Source of the DNA: Amoebidium appalachense
Taxonomy: Eukaryota; Ichthyosporea
NCBI GenBank assembly: GCA_963693365.1
Contig: CAVNZM010000001.1
Coordinates: 17,732,001 to 17,796,000 of the forward strand
Reading direction: 5' to 3'
DNA length: 64,000 nt
Made by a program: the position numbers and the translations under genes. Below are positions 45,503-58,344 of this stretch, piece after piece (positions within the stretch are counted from its first letter, which is position 1; every line of letters starts with the position of its first letter). The notes beneath the pieces were generated by a model. It saw only the letters and a list, made by a program, of their open reading frames with translations, was not told the DNA's origin and did no database searches.

Positions 45503-45507
45503 GAGTT

Positions 45508-46030
45508 GCAATTGACCGTCGTGAATGTATACTTCCTACCGTAGGCTGTTACTCTTTCTATACACCACCCCCTCTCTCCAACCTACACACACACACAAAC
45601 AACCACACTCACCCATCATGGTATTTTCCACACATATTAGCACACGTTACCGCTTACACTTACTTCTTGGTCATGCTTGTGAATTTCGGTTTTTGGACAC
45701 AGACCGCATTATGGCGTACAAAGAAAACAGTAGCTACATGAAGCTGTCCTTTTCGTGATTCAAATCAGTACTTGTGCATTCCTTGATGTGATTGTATGAA
45801 CATAATTATACATGCATGCACTGCGGTTGGAATGATTCACTAACTTAATAACCACATGCGTCTGCCGGCATTCACAGGTACGTACACACCTGTGGTACAC
45901 GGACACTTGCACAAACGTGCAAAAACGTGCCCGTCGCGCGCGCACACACGGACATTTGTGCACACACGCGCATGCACACATCTGCACACAAACACACACA
46001 CGAACACAGGCACACACAGACACACCCACC

Positions 46031-46085
<55 letters not shown>

Positions 46086-48080
46086 ACACAAACACAAACA
46101 CACGTACACAGCTGAACGTGTGTCTGTGTGTGTGCTGTGTATGTGTTGACGTCACACCGTGTATATGCGCGTGCATATTCGTGTGTATGTGTGAGAGGGG
46201 TACCGACGTCGAGCTTTTAAGTGGATGTGTGGACGCGAAGGGCCCCAACTGTTTGAGTACTAACGAATAAATATCACCCATCTTTCAAGCATCACACTTG
46301 TACATATGCCCTTGGCAACCCAATAGGCTTCGGGCAGAACTCCGAGAAATAGCCTGGTTAGAGGGTGAATGTGTTTGTGTGCGTGTTTGTGGGTGTGTTT
46401 TCTCTGAAGCCGCCTTGCACAAACAGCCTTAGCCTCATGCGCCTGGGCTGATCGGCCGGTCGCGCTCTCCATTCTTGAATAGCATCACCTGTTCCCTTGT
46501 TTCTATTTGTAATGTTTGCTTTAAAAGATAACCTCGAAGTGTTAATGTGCAAGACCGCTGTGTTTCGAGGGGCAAAAAAAAAAAAAAAAAAAAAAAAAGA
46601 TCCTTTTACAACGGCAGGCCGTTGAAGGCTTTGCGTTGCGCAAAAGTTGGCGCATGTCGCTTCGTGACACGTAGCAAATTGCAGCGGAATATTTGGTCCC
46701 ATTTGATTGGTGTATGCATTGCATTATACGGGGCTGTCCAAAAGCAATCAGTGTGACAGTGTGAGTCGATTGGTTGATGGGGAAATTTGACTTTTAAAAG
46801 CTGATTGGTTCGTGTGCAGATCTTATTTCCTATTGGGCTCCCTGACAATCCCTGCACCGGTTGGGCAAGGGCGAGCGGCCTGGGGGATCCTCCGCGCAGG
46901 GGAATGCAGGAAGCTAGGCTAAAAATAAACATGTAAACAAACAGAGCACCATAGCACACAAGATAGCACAGCCGGGATTCTCCAGGCGGAGCTTGCGAAG
47001 CGAGGTGGGAAACTACTTGCAAGGTATGATATGTCATGAATTATAGTTTTTTTGGTCGTCGGGGAGCTTTCCAAGTGACTGCCAGTCCTTAGCCTCTAGT
47101 CGTATGGCAATGATGCATTCTGTAATAATTGTGTTTTTCTGTGTGTCCTGCCACAACTAGGCCACCTTATCAGAGCTAGATGCGATTTCTCCGGGTTATC
47201 TAGGGGCCGGGCCCGTTGGGATTGTTTTTTAGCTCAGATTTGGTCTGCTTGCTGTGCCTCGGTAGGTTTTGAGGGGGGCCTGTTGGGAAGCAGCAGTAAT
47301 GATGTCTTCTTGCAGAGTGTGGTCTGGTCAACATCGATGCATATGACTAGTTGGAGCAAACTAGTTTCACGCATACACGTACACTTAAGGTTTTGCCCGC
47401 TGGTGTCCTAAGTTTGTCACTTGTCGCTTTATTTTTATTTCTTAGCTTTGGCTTTTTCAGTTCTATTGGTGGTTATGTAGCCTGTGGCTGCACGTTGCCT
47501 TCATCAACGGATCAATAAAACCGAGTCAAAAGAAAAAAGAAAAAATTTCGAATGCTGGAGGCAAGAATGATGCCCGGGATTCGCAGATTCCAACCGTGAA
47601 ATCGATCGGCTGATAAGTGCTTCATTCCAATTTGCTGAGATCTATACGGGGATTCATATTACGTAACTGTCTTGAAAGAAATCCCGCCGCGGTTGGCAAA
47701 ATCGACACAAATCACGCCGTTCATAACACGTGCGGACACATAGGAACACGCCGTTTTTTTTTTTTTTAAGAACACAAAGAAAGACATATGTACATGTGCC
47801 TGGTGCATTTTTGCCCACTTTGACCGCCTTTAATGATTTTTGTCTATTTTTCAAAGCTGGTCGATTTCGGCCTGGGGTTAAATTCATACAGATGGCCCAC
47901 TTATGTGACCAGAAACCAAGCAAATATTTAATACTATTACTATTATTAGGCTAAGTTATCATATGGTAAATATGTAGTAAGCAATCACATGTGTGCCAGA
48001 GGTTCCAATCCATCCCCCCCCCCCCCCCCCCCCTCTCCCCTCCATCCCTCCCTCCCTCCCTCCCTCCCCCCTCCTCCCCC

Positions 48081-48116
<36 letters not shown>

Positions 48117-49298
48117 CAAGCCGCCCTCCCCCCCCCCCCCCCCCAACAAGCCCGCTCCCCCCCCCCCCCCCCCCCCCCAACCACCACCACCACCACCACC
48201 ACATACCCGGGTCCTCTCTCCATTAGATTATTATTCCGTGGCCGAAAGGCCCTTTTGAAAGGTCCTTTTGTTTACCTGTACCGGCCGTACGGGCTGCGGA
48301 GTCGACGTCACCTTCGGAGACTCAAAAATACATACCTAAAACTGAGACCCATTAATACATGTCAGTGAAGTTGAAGAGAGAATGTTTTGTTTTATTCTTG
48401 CCATGGGGGTGGGGGGGGGGGGGGGGGGGGAGGGGGGAGGGGGGGAGGGGGGGGGGGGGGGGGGGGGAGGGATTCATACACACCAATACAAGCAGTAGTA
48501 AGTCAATCGTTAATTTTAGCAGTGAGGTTTGAATTTAACAGTGGTTGGTTCAGTCTGGGATGTGGGGGGATATTCCACTGGGTCCCAGCTGCCCCTGAAA
48601 TAACACTGTACATGTAGTTGACTGTTGCAAGGTTTTATTTGTGGAATTTATTGACATAAATATTTTTCTGGGTAAACACGTAGGATGGGTGTCCAATATC
48701 AACATATCCATGTAAGCTTCGTTTCGTGTTTTAGCAGTTCGCGTTCGGCTGCCCGCATACGGGCACCTATTAGCGATCAAAACGTCAGATTCCACAGATC
48801 ACTAGGCCGAGTTTGATTGGCTCAGGATCAGATTTCATATAACACTAGATCGATTTTGATTGGCTCAGATCGGTAGCCTTAGGTATATAAGCACGACAGT
48901 TTTTAGCAGATCAGCAAGCAACAGACACGTCTTCTGTGTCTAGCACCTACAGCTTTACAGCTATATTTTTCTTTTCACCCACCCACCTACTCCCAACACT
49001 CAACCCCCATTGATCCACACATACGTGCTGTTTTTTCACAAGGCGAAGACTTCCCCCGTTTTTTGGGCACAAGGACCTCACGGATCAATAAATTGATGAC
49101 CGGGGGCTTGCCGTGGTTTACAACCATTGCAGGTTCACTTTCGTCCAAGGGGATGTCCCCCTAGAGGCAACACACGTCCCGGAGTAGTTTTTCATAGACA
49201 CAAACGAACATATGCCGCACATATTCAATGGGCGTCGTTGTAGGTTGCCAGTATTGGAAACTGCTCTTTTTGCTGCTGCTGGCTGCTCCCCCCCCCCC

Positions 49299-49329
<31 letters not shown>

Positions 49330-50070
49330 ACACCGCCACCCAATCACGTCAACACCACCACCACCAATCACCAGCACTACCAGGCGGGAAGAAAAAAAAA
49401 GGAATTTTGTAGTTTATCCCAGAGAGTCAGCTGGTGAAAATGCAAAGGTGCATTTGGATGTTTGGGTTGGTACTCGAGGCAGAGAGAGACCAGTTTCAGG
49501 TACATGGGGGAGGTTTGTTCGGTATATCCTCTCAGCGTTATATCATGATCAGGTAAATACAACTGACAAAAAATCGACGTATTCATTTTCTACTGGTAAA
49601 GCCCCCAGAACATGAGCCAAATTATTTTCTTGGTCGACTTGGTCGCAAGCTGAGTGTCTGTAAGCAAATATATATACCTCGCCATTGAATGCCTCCACGA
49701 ACCAAAATATATAAAATCATTCAGACTTCAGTAGATACTTTTTTTTTTTAATTTTTAATTTTTTTTAAAAAAGGGGGGTGAATGTTTCGTTATATGTACG
49801 TTACTAGAAATTCTGGCTACGTGTACATGTTATTTACGGTATTAATAATGCACGAAATTACCAGGAACAGGCAGTACCGGTGTTCAAACATAAGCCAACC
49901 CACCCAATCCAAGTTGGCAAAAAGCTTATGGAGAGAGCCCACATCATTCCCCCAGGCCCCAATCACATTACATGCAAATAATATGTCGAGCATAAAAATT
50001 ACCATGCTGTTCTATTTTAAGCCATATATTTACAACCATGCCCTCCCTTACATGATAATCTTCAATACAA
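45508..50070. other. Intergenic region
   Basis: No protein gene supported. It holds CA/CG microsatellite at 45960-46105, A-run 46574-46598, C tracts at 48014-48180, G tracts at 48408-48470, and two promoter-like intervals. The first is 46760-47520, with CCAAT-type boxes ATTGG at about 46769, 46804 and 46832 and an AATAAA at 47513. The second is 48810-49092, with two GATTGGCTC boxes, TATATAAG at 48883 and AATAAA at 49087. These may be non-coding transcripts or solo LTRs. Confidence 0.5.
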
Positions 50071-50429
50071 TTACACATGAAGTGGCCCTGACGCCAAATG
50101 TGACGACGTCTTGCCTTTAAAACTTCCCGCCATCTTCTTATGACTGCCTAAAAAGGAAAGAGTAGGTGCGGAGCTAATCACCACCGAATCAGATTCCGCC
50201 GAGTCGGTGCGTGGCATCGAGTGTAGTGATTGGCTCATAATTGCTTGCTGGCGCAATCCAGCCAATCGAAACGAAGAAGTCCTGGGAACGGATTTAACGG
50301 ATTTTGGGGTATCCTGTTCTGGGAGATGCAATATGCTCCGGCTGCCAAATCGGGAGGCAAGGGAGATGGAGCTGACTTGGTGGTCGTGGGCGTTGTTCAG
50401 TCGGATCATCTGCTCGCGCATGAGGGACA

Positions 50430-50509
<80 letters not shown>

Positions 50510-50644
50510 ATGGACAGACACACAGTGGATGGAGAAGCAGGGAGCAAGCATTGATCAGTAAGTAGGTAGTGGACGCTCTCTATAGGCAGGCAGTACACCC
50601 AGGCCATTCTCAGCCTCAGCAGCTCACTCGCTAAACGTCCTATA

Positions 50645-50683
<39 letters not shown>

Positions 50684-51161
50684 AAAAAAAAAAAAAAGAA
50701 CAAGAAGAAGAAGAAGAAGAAGAAGAAGAAGGAGGAGGAGGAGGAGGAGGAGGAAAAAGAACAAGGAAAAGAGAAATAAAGAAAAAAATTCAGTTTGTGT
50801 CTCTCGTGGTGATGGGATTGTGTGTGTGGTTGCAACGCACGCATGTGCCCGAGGCCATAATGTATGTGTAATTGTCTCCTGTAATCTGGTGATCGGGGGG
50901 GGGGGGGGGGGGGGAGAGGGGGGGGGGGGGGAAGGGGGGGGAGGCCGGGGGGGTTTTAAGTACACACCGTTTGGGACATCTCCTCGATCTCACGAAGCAA
51001 ATCCTCCTCACGATTAGCCGGGGCTGGATCGTAGATTGGATACTGATCGCTCCCCGATTTGCTTCCCGATTTGGGATACATGTCGATGGCCAGAGAATTC
51101 TTTGGCTCCATTGAAGCCCCGTTGGCATTGGTTGGCGAGCCGGCCCCAGGACCTTTGGAAC

Positions 51162-51162
<1 letters not shown>
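50071..51162 (-). CDS. Receptor exons I-J: cytoplasmic tail
   Basis: Exons at 50968-51162 and 50071-50409 (minus). Exon I is Gly/Ser/Asn-rich and ends [15 protein letters not shown]. Exon J starts [20 protein letters not shown] and ends GPLHV-stop. Both acceptors sit beside (CA)n microsatellites of the sense strand (GT at 50432-50508 and 51164-51215). Exon J boundaries are chosen by phase and the CAG before ATGATC; less certain than the membrane part. Confidence 0.7.
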
Positions 51163-51216
<54 letters not shown>

Positions 51217-52417
51217 ATATGAGTGCGAGTGTGAGTGGGCGAACAGGTGGTGTTTTAATGGAATGTAGGAATGACATGAGGAACACAATGGCAGTATGTT
51301 TTTGGTTGTCAAGAGAGAAAGAGGACGGTCACTGGGATCGTGAGGTTGTGTAGTTCACTCGTGTGCTGCCCCCCCTCCCCCCCCCCCCCCCTCCCCTCCC
51401 TCCCCCCTCCCCACCCCACTTCAAAACATATATCCTCCCCCCCTCCCCACCCCACTTCAAAACATATATCTTCTAAGAGAGATTTGAATTTTTAATGAGA
51501 AAGAAATCCTTTGGGAAACTGCACGAGGGAAGAGGGGCAAGACTAAAGAGAGAGACAACAGGATCAAGGGCCCGAGACAGCTTTGCCTGATTGGGTGGGT
51601 GGGCATATGTGTGCGTGCGCGTGTGCACGTGCGCGTGTGTTTGCAATCACGCCCAGTGTCGGGCGACGTGAAGGAGGGGGAGGGGGTTGGGGGGGGGGGG
51701 GGGGGGGGAAGGGATTGCTTACGGCAGGATTCTTCTTGTCGGAGTTAGTAGTACTCTGGTTGGCGTTTGCAACAATGACCGCCTTCCTTGACGACTCAAA
51801 AGCGGTGTAAAGTTTTGGCGCAAAGAAAACAGTCAAAGTAAAGTACATGGAAAGGGCCAACCCACACGCTATCACGGTGACTTTTGTCTCCGGGGAGTTG
51901 TTCAAGACGGAGGTGAGAGTCAATGGGAGCATCACAAGACCCATTATGACCATTTGGTATGCCACCATGCCCATCTGTTTGCTCTCTTGGAATTCGTTGG
52001 GTACACGGCGAATGACGAATGAAATCACACAGGCACCGAACACGAGGCAGGCGTTGTAGATGCATAGAACTAGTGTGGATGTCCCCGGGCCTGCAATCCT
52101 GAAATGATGAAGAGAAAAAGGTAAGTTAAAACAGTTTGTCGGAAAGGACAATCTCGGTAATGGTCTTGATTCATTACGTGTGACGCGTGTATGTGTTGTT
52201 GTGATGTCTCGCTGTGTGTGTGGTTGGTTGACGGGTTTGCCTTTCTTTCTCTGCCCTTAAATTGTTCTGCTTTGTTTACTTATTACCGCTGTTTTTTTTT
52301 TTTATTTTTTTTATTTTTTTATTTTTATTATTATTATTAATAACTTTAGTTTGTTTGTTTTTCTTTTTCTTTGGGGGCAGAGGAGAGCGGAGGAGGGGGA
52401 GTGGAGGAGGAGGAGGA

Positions 52418-52457
<40 letters not shown>

Positions 52458-53087
52458 TTTGTTTGTGAGGATACCAAAAGTAAAGTAAAGCAATGTATCG
52501 ACGAAAGAATGTTGTTAGTATGGTGGGGTGTAGAGCTCAAGTGAACGTACACGTGTTTTGGGGTGGATATACTTACGTAAGCACTGGGATGGTGGTGTAC
52601 ACGGTGCCGTCCTTCAAGACTAGTGTGGCCGTGGTCTCTACGGGGAGGATAGGGTCTACGGCAGTGTAGACTACACACAGCAGCAGCTCCCCGGCTATTA
52701 TTAGCGCCATGGGACCTAATAATAGCGTGCGGTCGCTGATCTTGAGAGCTTTAACAACACGCCCACCGATGAAGATTCTGTGGGTGAGTATACGGTAAGG
52801 TAGGGCTCTGATAGTGATCTTTCTTTCTTTCTTTTTTTCTTTTTTTTTTTTTTTGGGGGGGGGGGAGGGGGGGAGGGGGAGTGGAAGGGGAGGGAGAGAA
52901 GGGGGGGGGGGGGGGGGAGGGGGAGGGGGAGGGGGGGAGGGATGGGGAAGGGTGGTTGTAATGCATGATTGTGTTTCTGTTGTGGATCTCAGAAGAAAAA
53001 GAAACGGATCGAACATGCCCACAGAATGAGCACACAGTGTCGTACTAACATAATCGTGTGCAACCACTCTTATCGGGGTGTGTGCGG

Positions 53088-53176
<89 letters not shown>

Positions 53177-53183
53177 ACATCCC

Positions 53184-53237
<54 letters not shown>

Positions 53238-54629
53238 ACACACACATAATTGGCTCAGGGCCTTTTCTCTCTTGCCTCTTTCTCTCGTGCCCCCCCCCCC
53301 CCCCCCCCCCCCCCCCAGCCCCTTTTACCCACTCTTATAATGGCTGTGAGTGGGGGTTCCAGTGCACATATGTGCTTGTTGTCTTCAAAACAAATTCCGG
53401 ATTCACTTACCGGTAAATTCGGTACAGTTTGACGACAATGCCACCAAACACGAGCCCGTAGCCGATGCACAAGAACCACACGGCAAAGGTGATCTGAATC
53501 CGTGTTGGTTTTCCGGGAATAACCATGATTGACGCAAAAACACACATGGTTCCCACCACTACCAACTCGCAAAATACGATGCTGGCAGATCTCACGGCCT
53601 TTTGCGATCGGAATCTGAAGAGGCCGTATCCGATTACCATTGCGTAGAGTAGTCCCATCACACCCAGGCAGTAAATTATAATGCTGGGCAACGATAGGGC
53701 GCCCAAATACCCGCAGGGCATGGAGTAGTCGGTCTCGCCGGGTAGAAGGTTCTCGGGGTTTCTGCATTCTTCCTTCCAGCGGAAGCCAATGTACTTCCTG
53801 TTGATCGTGGATGAGATCGGGCAACGTGATGGCTTGTATGTACATGAAAGAAAAAAAGAAGAAAAAAAGGGGGGGGGGGGGGGGGGGTTTGAATGCGGAA
53901 CACGGTACAAAGTACGCATACACGACGAGAAGCATGGTGCAGGACACATGCAAAGGCAAACATTCAAGTATGCAACATCAGCCATGTGCACAGTATGCGT
54001 CATAAGCAGAGCCCATCCTCAGGGAGGACCCAAGTCATCAATTGCGTCTGAGTTTCGACCCCTTAGCCCGCGTATATACGACACTCCAACTCAGACAGCA
54101 GCATCAACTGAGCTTGGGCGGGTCAACCCGTCTTGATCAAAGACGAGCAGGGTTGCTTATGCAAGCAAGGTGAGCAAAACGGTGAAGATGTGTGTGCAAA
54201 CTAATGCAGTGCAGCGAAAAATGTGTATGTGCTTACAGATGCACGACACAGAGCAACCATGCCCGGTTGCATGGAAGTAAAGCGGTCTCCACACAGTGGT
54301 CTGTCCTGAAAGGACACCTCTGAAAGAAGACTGGGGGGGTTTTGAATGCGGAACACGGTACAAAGTACACATGGGGGGAGTAAGAAAGAATAGATGGGAA
54401 GAGTTGCATGTTCTCGTTTGTGGATGTTCAAGGGACAAAGAGAAAACCTAACCTCAGCATCCCTTTGTATACGTATCTTTTGCGGAATTCCGGAAGTACA
54501 ACCATTAACACAAAACCTTTGCTCCTCTCCATGCTCACTTTTCTCAACAGATTCAACCCCCCCCCCCCCCCCCAACTCTTCCCCTCCCCCTCTACACACA
54601 CAGCTTTACGGAATACCCCCCCCTCCCCC

Positions 54630-54673
<44 letters not shown>

Positions 54674-55039
54674 ATAAATTAAAGAAAAAGCACCAACCCA
54701 CCTGCTCGTCCTCTCATTACACGGCAAGTCAAACACCGGCTCAATCATTTCCTTGGTACACATGGGCTTAAAAAGCTCGGTCATTGATTCGCACGCCCTC
54801 TGTGCAGCGTCCAATAGGGTTACATTCTTGATCAAAATCTCCAATAGCATTGCACGAACAGGCTTATATGCCTCGATATCTTCCAATTGTTGGGGGGCGA
54901 GAAAAGGGTAGTAAATGGATTTTGCAAGTTCAATCTGCTCCTTGTAGACGGCCCAACGGGTGTCGTTCCAGGGAGCCTTGTTCCAGTTTCGCTTGTATGG
55001 GCTGAGTGTGCCTGAGCCGGCGTTCATCATGTCGATGTA

Positions 55040-55105
<66 letters not shown>

Positions 55106-55176
55106 ACATATGTGTAGGTGTGTGCACACGTGTGTGCGTGTACAGTGTTCGCCTCTCTTTCTTGCTGGCATGTATG

Positions 55177-55224
<48 letters not shown>

Positions 55225-58200
55225 GTGTGTGGTATGGTTGCACGTGTGTGTATGTGTGTGTGTGCATGTGTGTGTGTGTGGGTGGGTGGGGGGCGGGTGT
55301 GCTCACATGTCAGCTTCCACATCTCTCTTTTTCTTTGCGGACGCACGAGTGTGCGTATACACCTGCGTTCTATACTACTGTGTGCAAAATGCACTCAAGC
55401 ACTGCTCCAGTTTTTTTACTCGGTCATGGAAAAATGTATGAAGTCACTTCCGCACGTTATACACACACCCGCAAACAACCACCCAAGGGCACAATAGGTA
55501 CATTTATGCTGAGCAAAGACTTTGATAATAGTTTCAACCCAAACAGCAACTAAGGCAGGTGGGGCAGAACTTACGAATAATTGGACGTCACGAGGGTCGT
55601 TATGTAGTCCCATGCCCCCTCCTGGTTTTTCCCTTTTGGGTTAATCGAAATTCCGGCACCTCCAAAAAAGGATGCACCCCCAGGCATGAGCCCGATCCCG
55701 ACATCGGGCCGTTCAACTAGCCGATCTGTCGTAAATCGCATGCCTAATAAGGGTTGGCTGGAGGGCAGAAAGTACCACGTGAAAGGAGCTTTCCGTGGGA
55801 CTTGCCCGTTCTTCCATTGGTCGTAGTTGTTCATAAAATACCGGAAATTGGAATCGGTTTCCGGATTCGGGAATATGTTCAGATCGATTGTCCCGTCTAT
55901 TTTCATTTGGCCAAACGTGTGATTGAGCGCCTCATGAAACCGGGGGGACGTCATGTCGCACACCAACCGATCTTTCTCATCTCGGTAGAAGAGAAGCGAT
56001 CCGTACTGCCGCGCCAGCGCAGACATAAATTTCAGTTCCTCGTCGAAATTCGGTTCGTACTCGAATGAATTCGGCCCCAGTGCGCGTGCTGTCTCCACGA
56101 ATTTCTCCCACGTCCATGATTCTCCATAGGGAGTTGACCAGTCCCCGGCGGGTGGAGGTAGTTTCACCTTCTTTGCCGCAAACGTCGTTTTGTTGTACAT
56201 CAGAAGGCGGGTTCCAACCTGCATGTGTGATCTGTAAGTGACAATAATCGGACGGTCACAAGAGTAGGCGCTATAACTTGCGCCCTGATTTCCTTGTTTA
56301 TAACCAAAATCCCGAGGCTTGGTCGGAATTTACATAGCGGCGTGCACAACCCCCCCTCCCCCCCCCTTCTTGCCCCCCCAAAGGATATCATAACCCACCC
56401 TTCCTACCTAATAGCAAACCATTTATTGCTTTCCGACGTGGAAACTGAACAAAAAACAGCCAAGAAGCCGTATAACGTTGAAAACCCATGCACACAATGT
56501 CATGCACGAGCTCACGAGCAGGGTTAGAAATTTACCTGAATAGGCAGTGCTACCCAGGAGTCCAGTGGTCGGAATTCACTGACGGCCGGTGCCACCGTAT
56601 CCTCAATTAGGTAGTTGCCCGTGGACTTGAAGTGTCTCTCCAAATACCGGCCAAGGGGGGCTAGAACCCCCCTTGCATTGAGTGACGTCACTTTGGTTGT
56701 GCCCACGACCAAGGCGTCGGGCATTTGCTCCGGACGGTTCTCCTGGATGTCCCTATTGGATGATATTAATTAGATCGGATGAGGCATAGACCACGTGGCA
56801 GTGTGTCTACATGCACTGGTGGGTGTCTGTGTATGTCGGTCCGTGATTATGTTTTTGTGTGTATATGTTTGGATGGGTGGAACGGGCACATGGGGTGTGT
56901 GTGGGTGTTCCAAGCGCGCGCGCAAGTGTGTGTGTGTGAGCGCGCGCGTGTGCGAGAGTGTGTGTGCACGCGTGTCCCACACATGCATGTTATGTGTGTG
57001 TATACCGGTGTGCATTTATACTCATAGGCTGTTTACCTTTGCGTCGATTGCGCCGAGTCCGTCCCACCCCACATTCCAAACCTCCCCAACAACTGTTCGG
57101 TCAGGAAACTGAACAAGCCGATTGCAGATAAGTTCCTGGGGAAGGCAAGAGATTAGAGAAGTTGAGGGTGGGAAAAAAGGGGCTAAACCACTAAAGACAG
57201 CTGCAGCCTGACCCGCCCTCCTCCATATCCCCGGGAGGGAGAAAGAAAAACCAATCCCCGGTATCCCCCCCCCCCCCCCCCCCCCCTCCCCCCCTCTTCT
57301 CTCCCCCTCCCCCCCCCCCCCCTCCCTTCCCCCCGTCACACACATACACCTATTCCCTGTTCTAGCCATGTTTTCAGGATGTCGACTTATTTTCTAAGCC
57401 GCTAACCAACAATGAGCCCCCCTCCCCACCCCCAACCCCCCCGGCCCTCCTCGGAGAGGGTGGGGGGGGGGGCAAGGATTGCCCCTAAAGAAATAAAAAA
57501 TGAAGAAGATTAAAGAAGAGCAAGAGAACAATGTCAAATTATCTATCTCAAGATTGCAGCAATGTGGGGGCAACGGACGACAAAGTCTCCCGTTGAGTTT
57601 GACATATGCACATCAATGGAGGGTAACTTTCTCAAATACGCGGTCATATGCACTGGTGTATTTGTGTCAGCGTGTGCTGTGAGTACTGTGAGCCGTGTGT
57701 ACTGTGTTCTGTATGTAGGTGTGTGCGTGTGTGTATGTACGTATCTGCATGTGTGTGTGTGGGTGTGTGTGGGTGTGTGTGGGTGTGTTTGTGGGTGTGT
57801 GTGTGTGTGTGTGTGTGTGTGCACATGTACGTTTGTGTAGTCATGCGTGAGGTAAGGCAAGCCGAACAGAGGCACACCTGGTCTTTTTTTGTTACTGTGC
57901 TCGGTTGCAGTGTATGCGTACAAGTGAATGTGGTGTCCATGAGAGAGGCCAGATAGCCAAAAATAAAGTGGCTAAGTATCAAAGAAGCAAACACTTGGCC
58001 GCCTTCAAGCCCATACCTGCATGGCCTTCGTCATTTCAGCACCAAAGCCGCCTGTCCCAGTCATTGCGTACGGGTTCCACACCACAACCTTTTCCGTTGC
58101 GTTTTTAGCAAACGATGGACCGTTACGCACAGCAGTGACTCTGTACACCTTTGCATCACAAGCTTGTTCAGGCCCAGTTAGCGCTTTTTTCTGCACCAAA

Positions 58201-58344
58201 TTGTCTGAATCATTATATCCGTATACTACCACCCTTCCATCGCCACAACATTCTGAAAATTGTGCACATAGATTTTGGGCATGTTGGGCCCAATCTGTTG
58301 CGTTTGGGTTGCCGCTACTGCAGTCTGAACTTGACCCATTTGAA
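50071..58344 (-). CDS. Class C (GABA-B-like) GPCR with bacterial-type solute-binding ectodomain, ten exons, start not found
   Basis: Ten exons joined in consistent phase give about 1024 residues: a family-1-type extracellular solute-binding domain fused to seven helices and a cytoplasmic Ser/Asn-rich tail, ending TAA at 50071. It is likely a plasma-membrane receptor that senses a small ligand through the periplasmic-binding-protein fold and signals through G proteins. Class C receptors share this ancestry, but the ectodomain here resembles bacterial sugar or oligopeptide SBPs more than the animal ANF/LIVBP type. The first confident exon starts in mid-codon, so at least one upstream exon with signal peptide is missing; the local ATG at 58451 would give an unconvincing leader. 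Confidence 0.88.
51723..53797 (-). CDS. Receptor exons F-H: seven-transmembrane domain
   Basis: Exons at 53411-53797, 52577-52777 and 51723-52098 (minus). Helices: [20 protein letters not shown] (1), [20 protein letters not shown] (2), [20 protein letters not shown] (3), [18 protein letters not shown] (4), [20 protein letters not shown] (5), [18 protein letters not shown] (6), [18 protein letters not shown] (7). Helix 7 ends FFAPKLY, the FxPKxY motif of class C receptors. Helix 3 is followed by KLYRIYRIF and the KALKIS loop, as in GABA-B subunits. The introns hold poly-G/C and a C-tailed repeat. Confidence 0.9.
53090..53174. repeat. (CA)n microsatellite with adjacent poly-C in receptor intron
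   Basis: About 42 CA units followed by about 50 C (53187-53237). Confidence 0.95.
53869..54009 (-). repeat. Copy of C-tailed dispersed repeat (receptor intron)
   Basis: Minus-strand unit beginning GACGCATACTGTGCACATGG, containing TGTATGCGTACTTTGTACC and ending TTCCGCATTCAAA before poly-C (poly-G at 53869-53887 on the plus strand). Near identical to 22021-22142. Confidence 0.82.
54330..54374 (-). repeat. Short 3' fragment of C-tailed dispersed repeat
   Basis: Only the terminal GTACTTTGTACCGTGTTCCG plus CATTCAAAACCCCCC remains, in the same orientation as the copy 330 bp away. Confidence 0.7.
54702..58344 (-). CDS. Receptor exons A-E: solute-binding ectodomain
   Basis: Exons at 58017-58344, 57037-57135, 56536-56742, 55575-56218 and 54702-55001 (minus). 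Exon A starts with a Cys-containing segment ([10 protein letters not shown]) and then [20 protein letters not shown], the usual first strand and helix of an SBP. Exons C-D give [60 protein letters not shown] and [20 protein letters not shown], all typical SBP landmarks. Where two acceptors were possible (56743, 56219, 55002), the one restoring frame and family alignment was used. Intron repeats include (GT)n at 55039-55103 and 55178-55219. Confidence 0.85.

Noticed and set aside
46606-47037. 143-codon minus-strand frame
   Set aside because: Overlaps a CCAAT-rich promoter-like interval, no domain, no codon bias.
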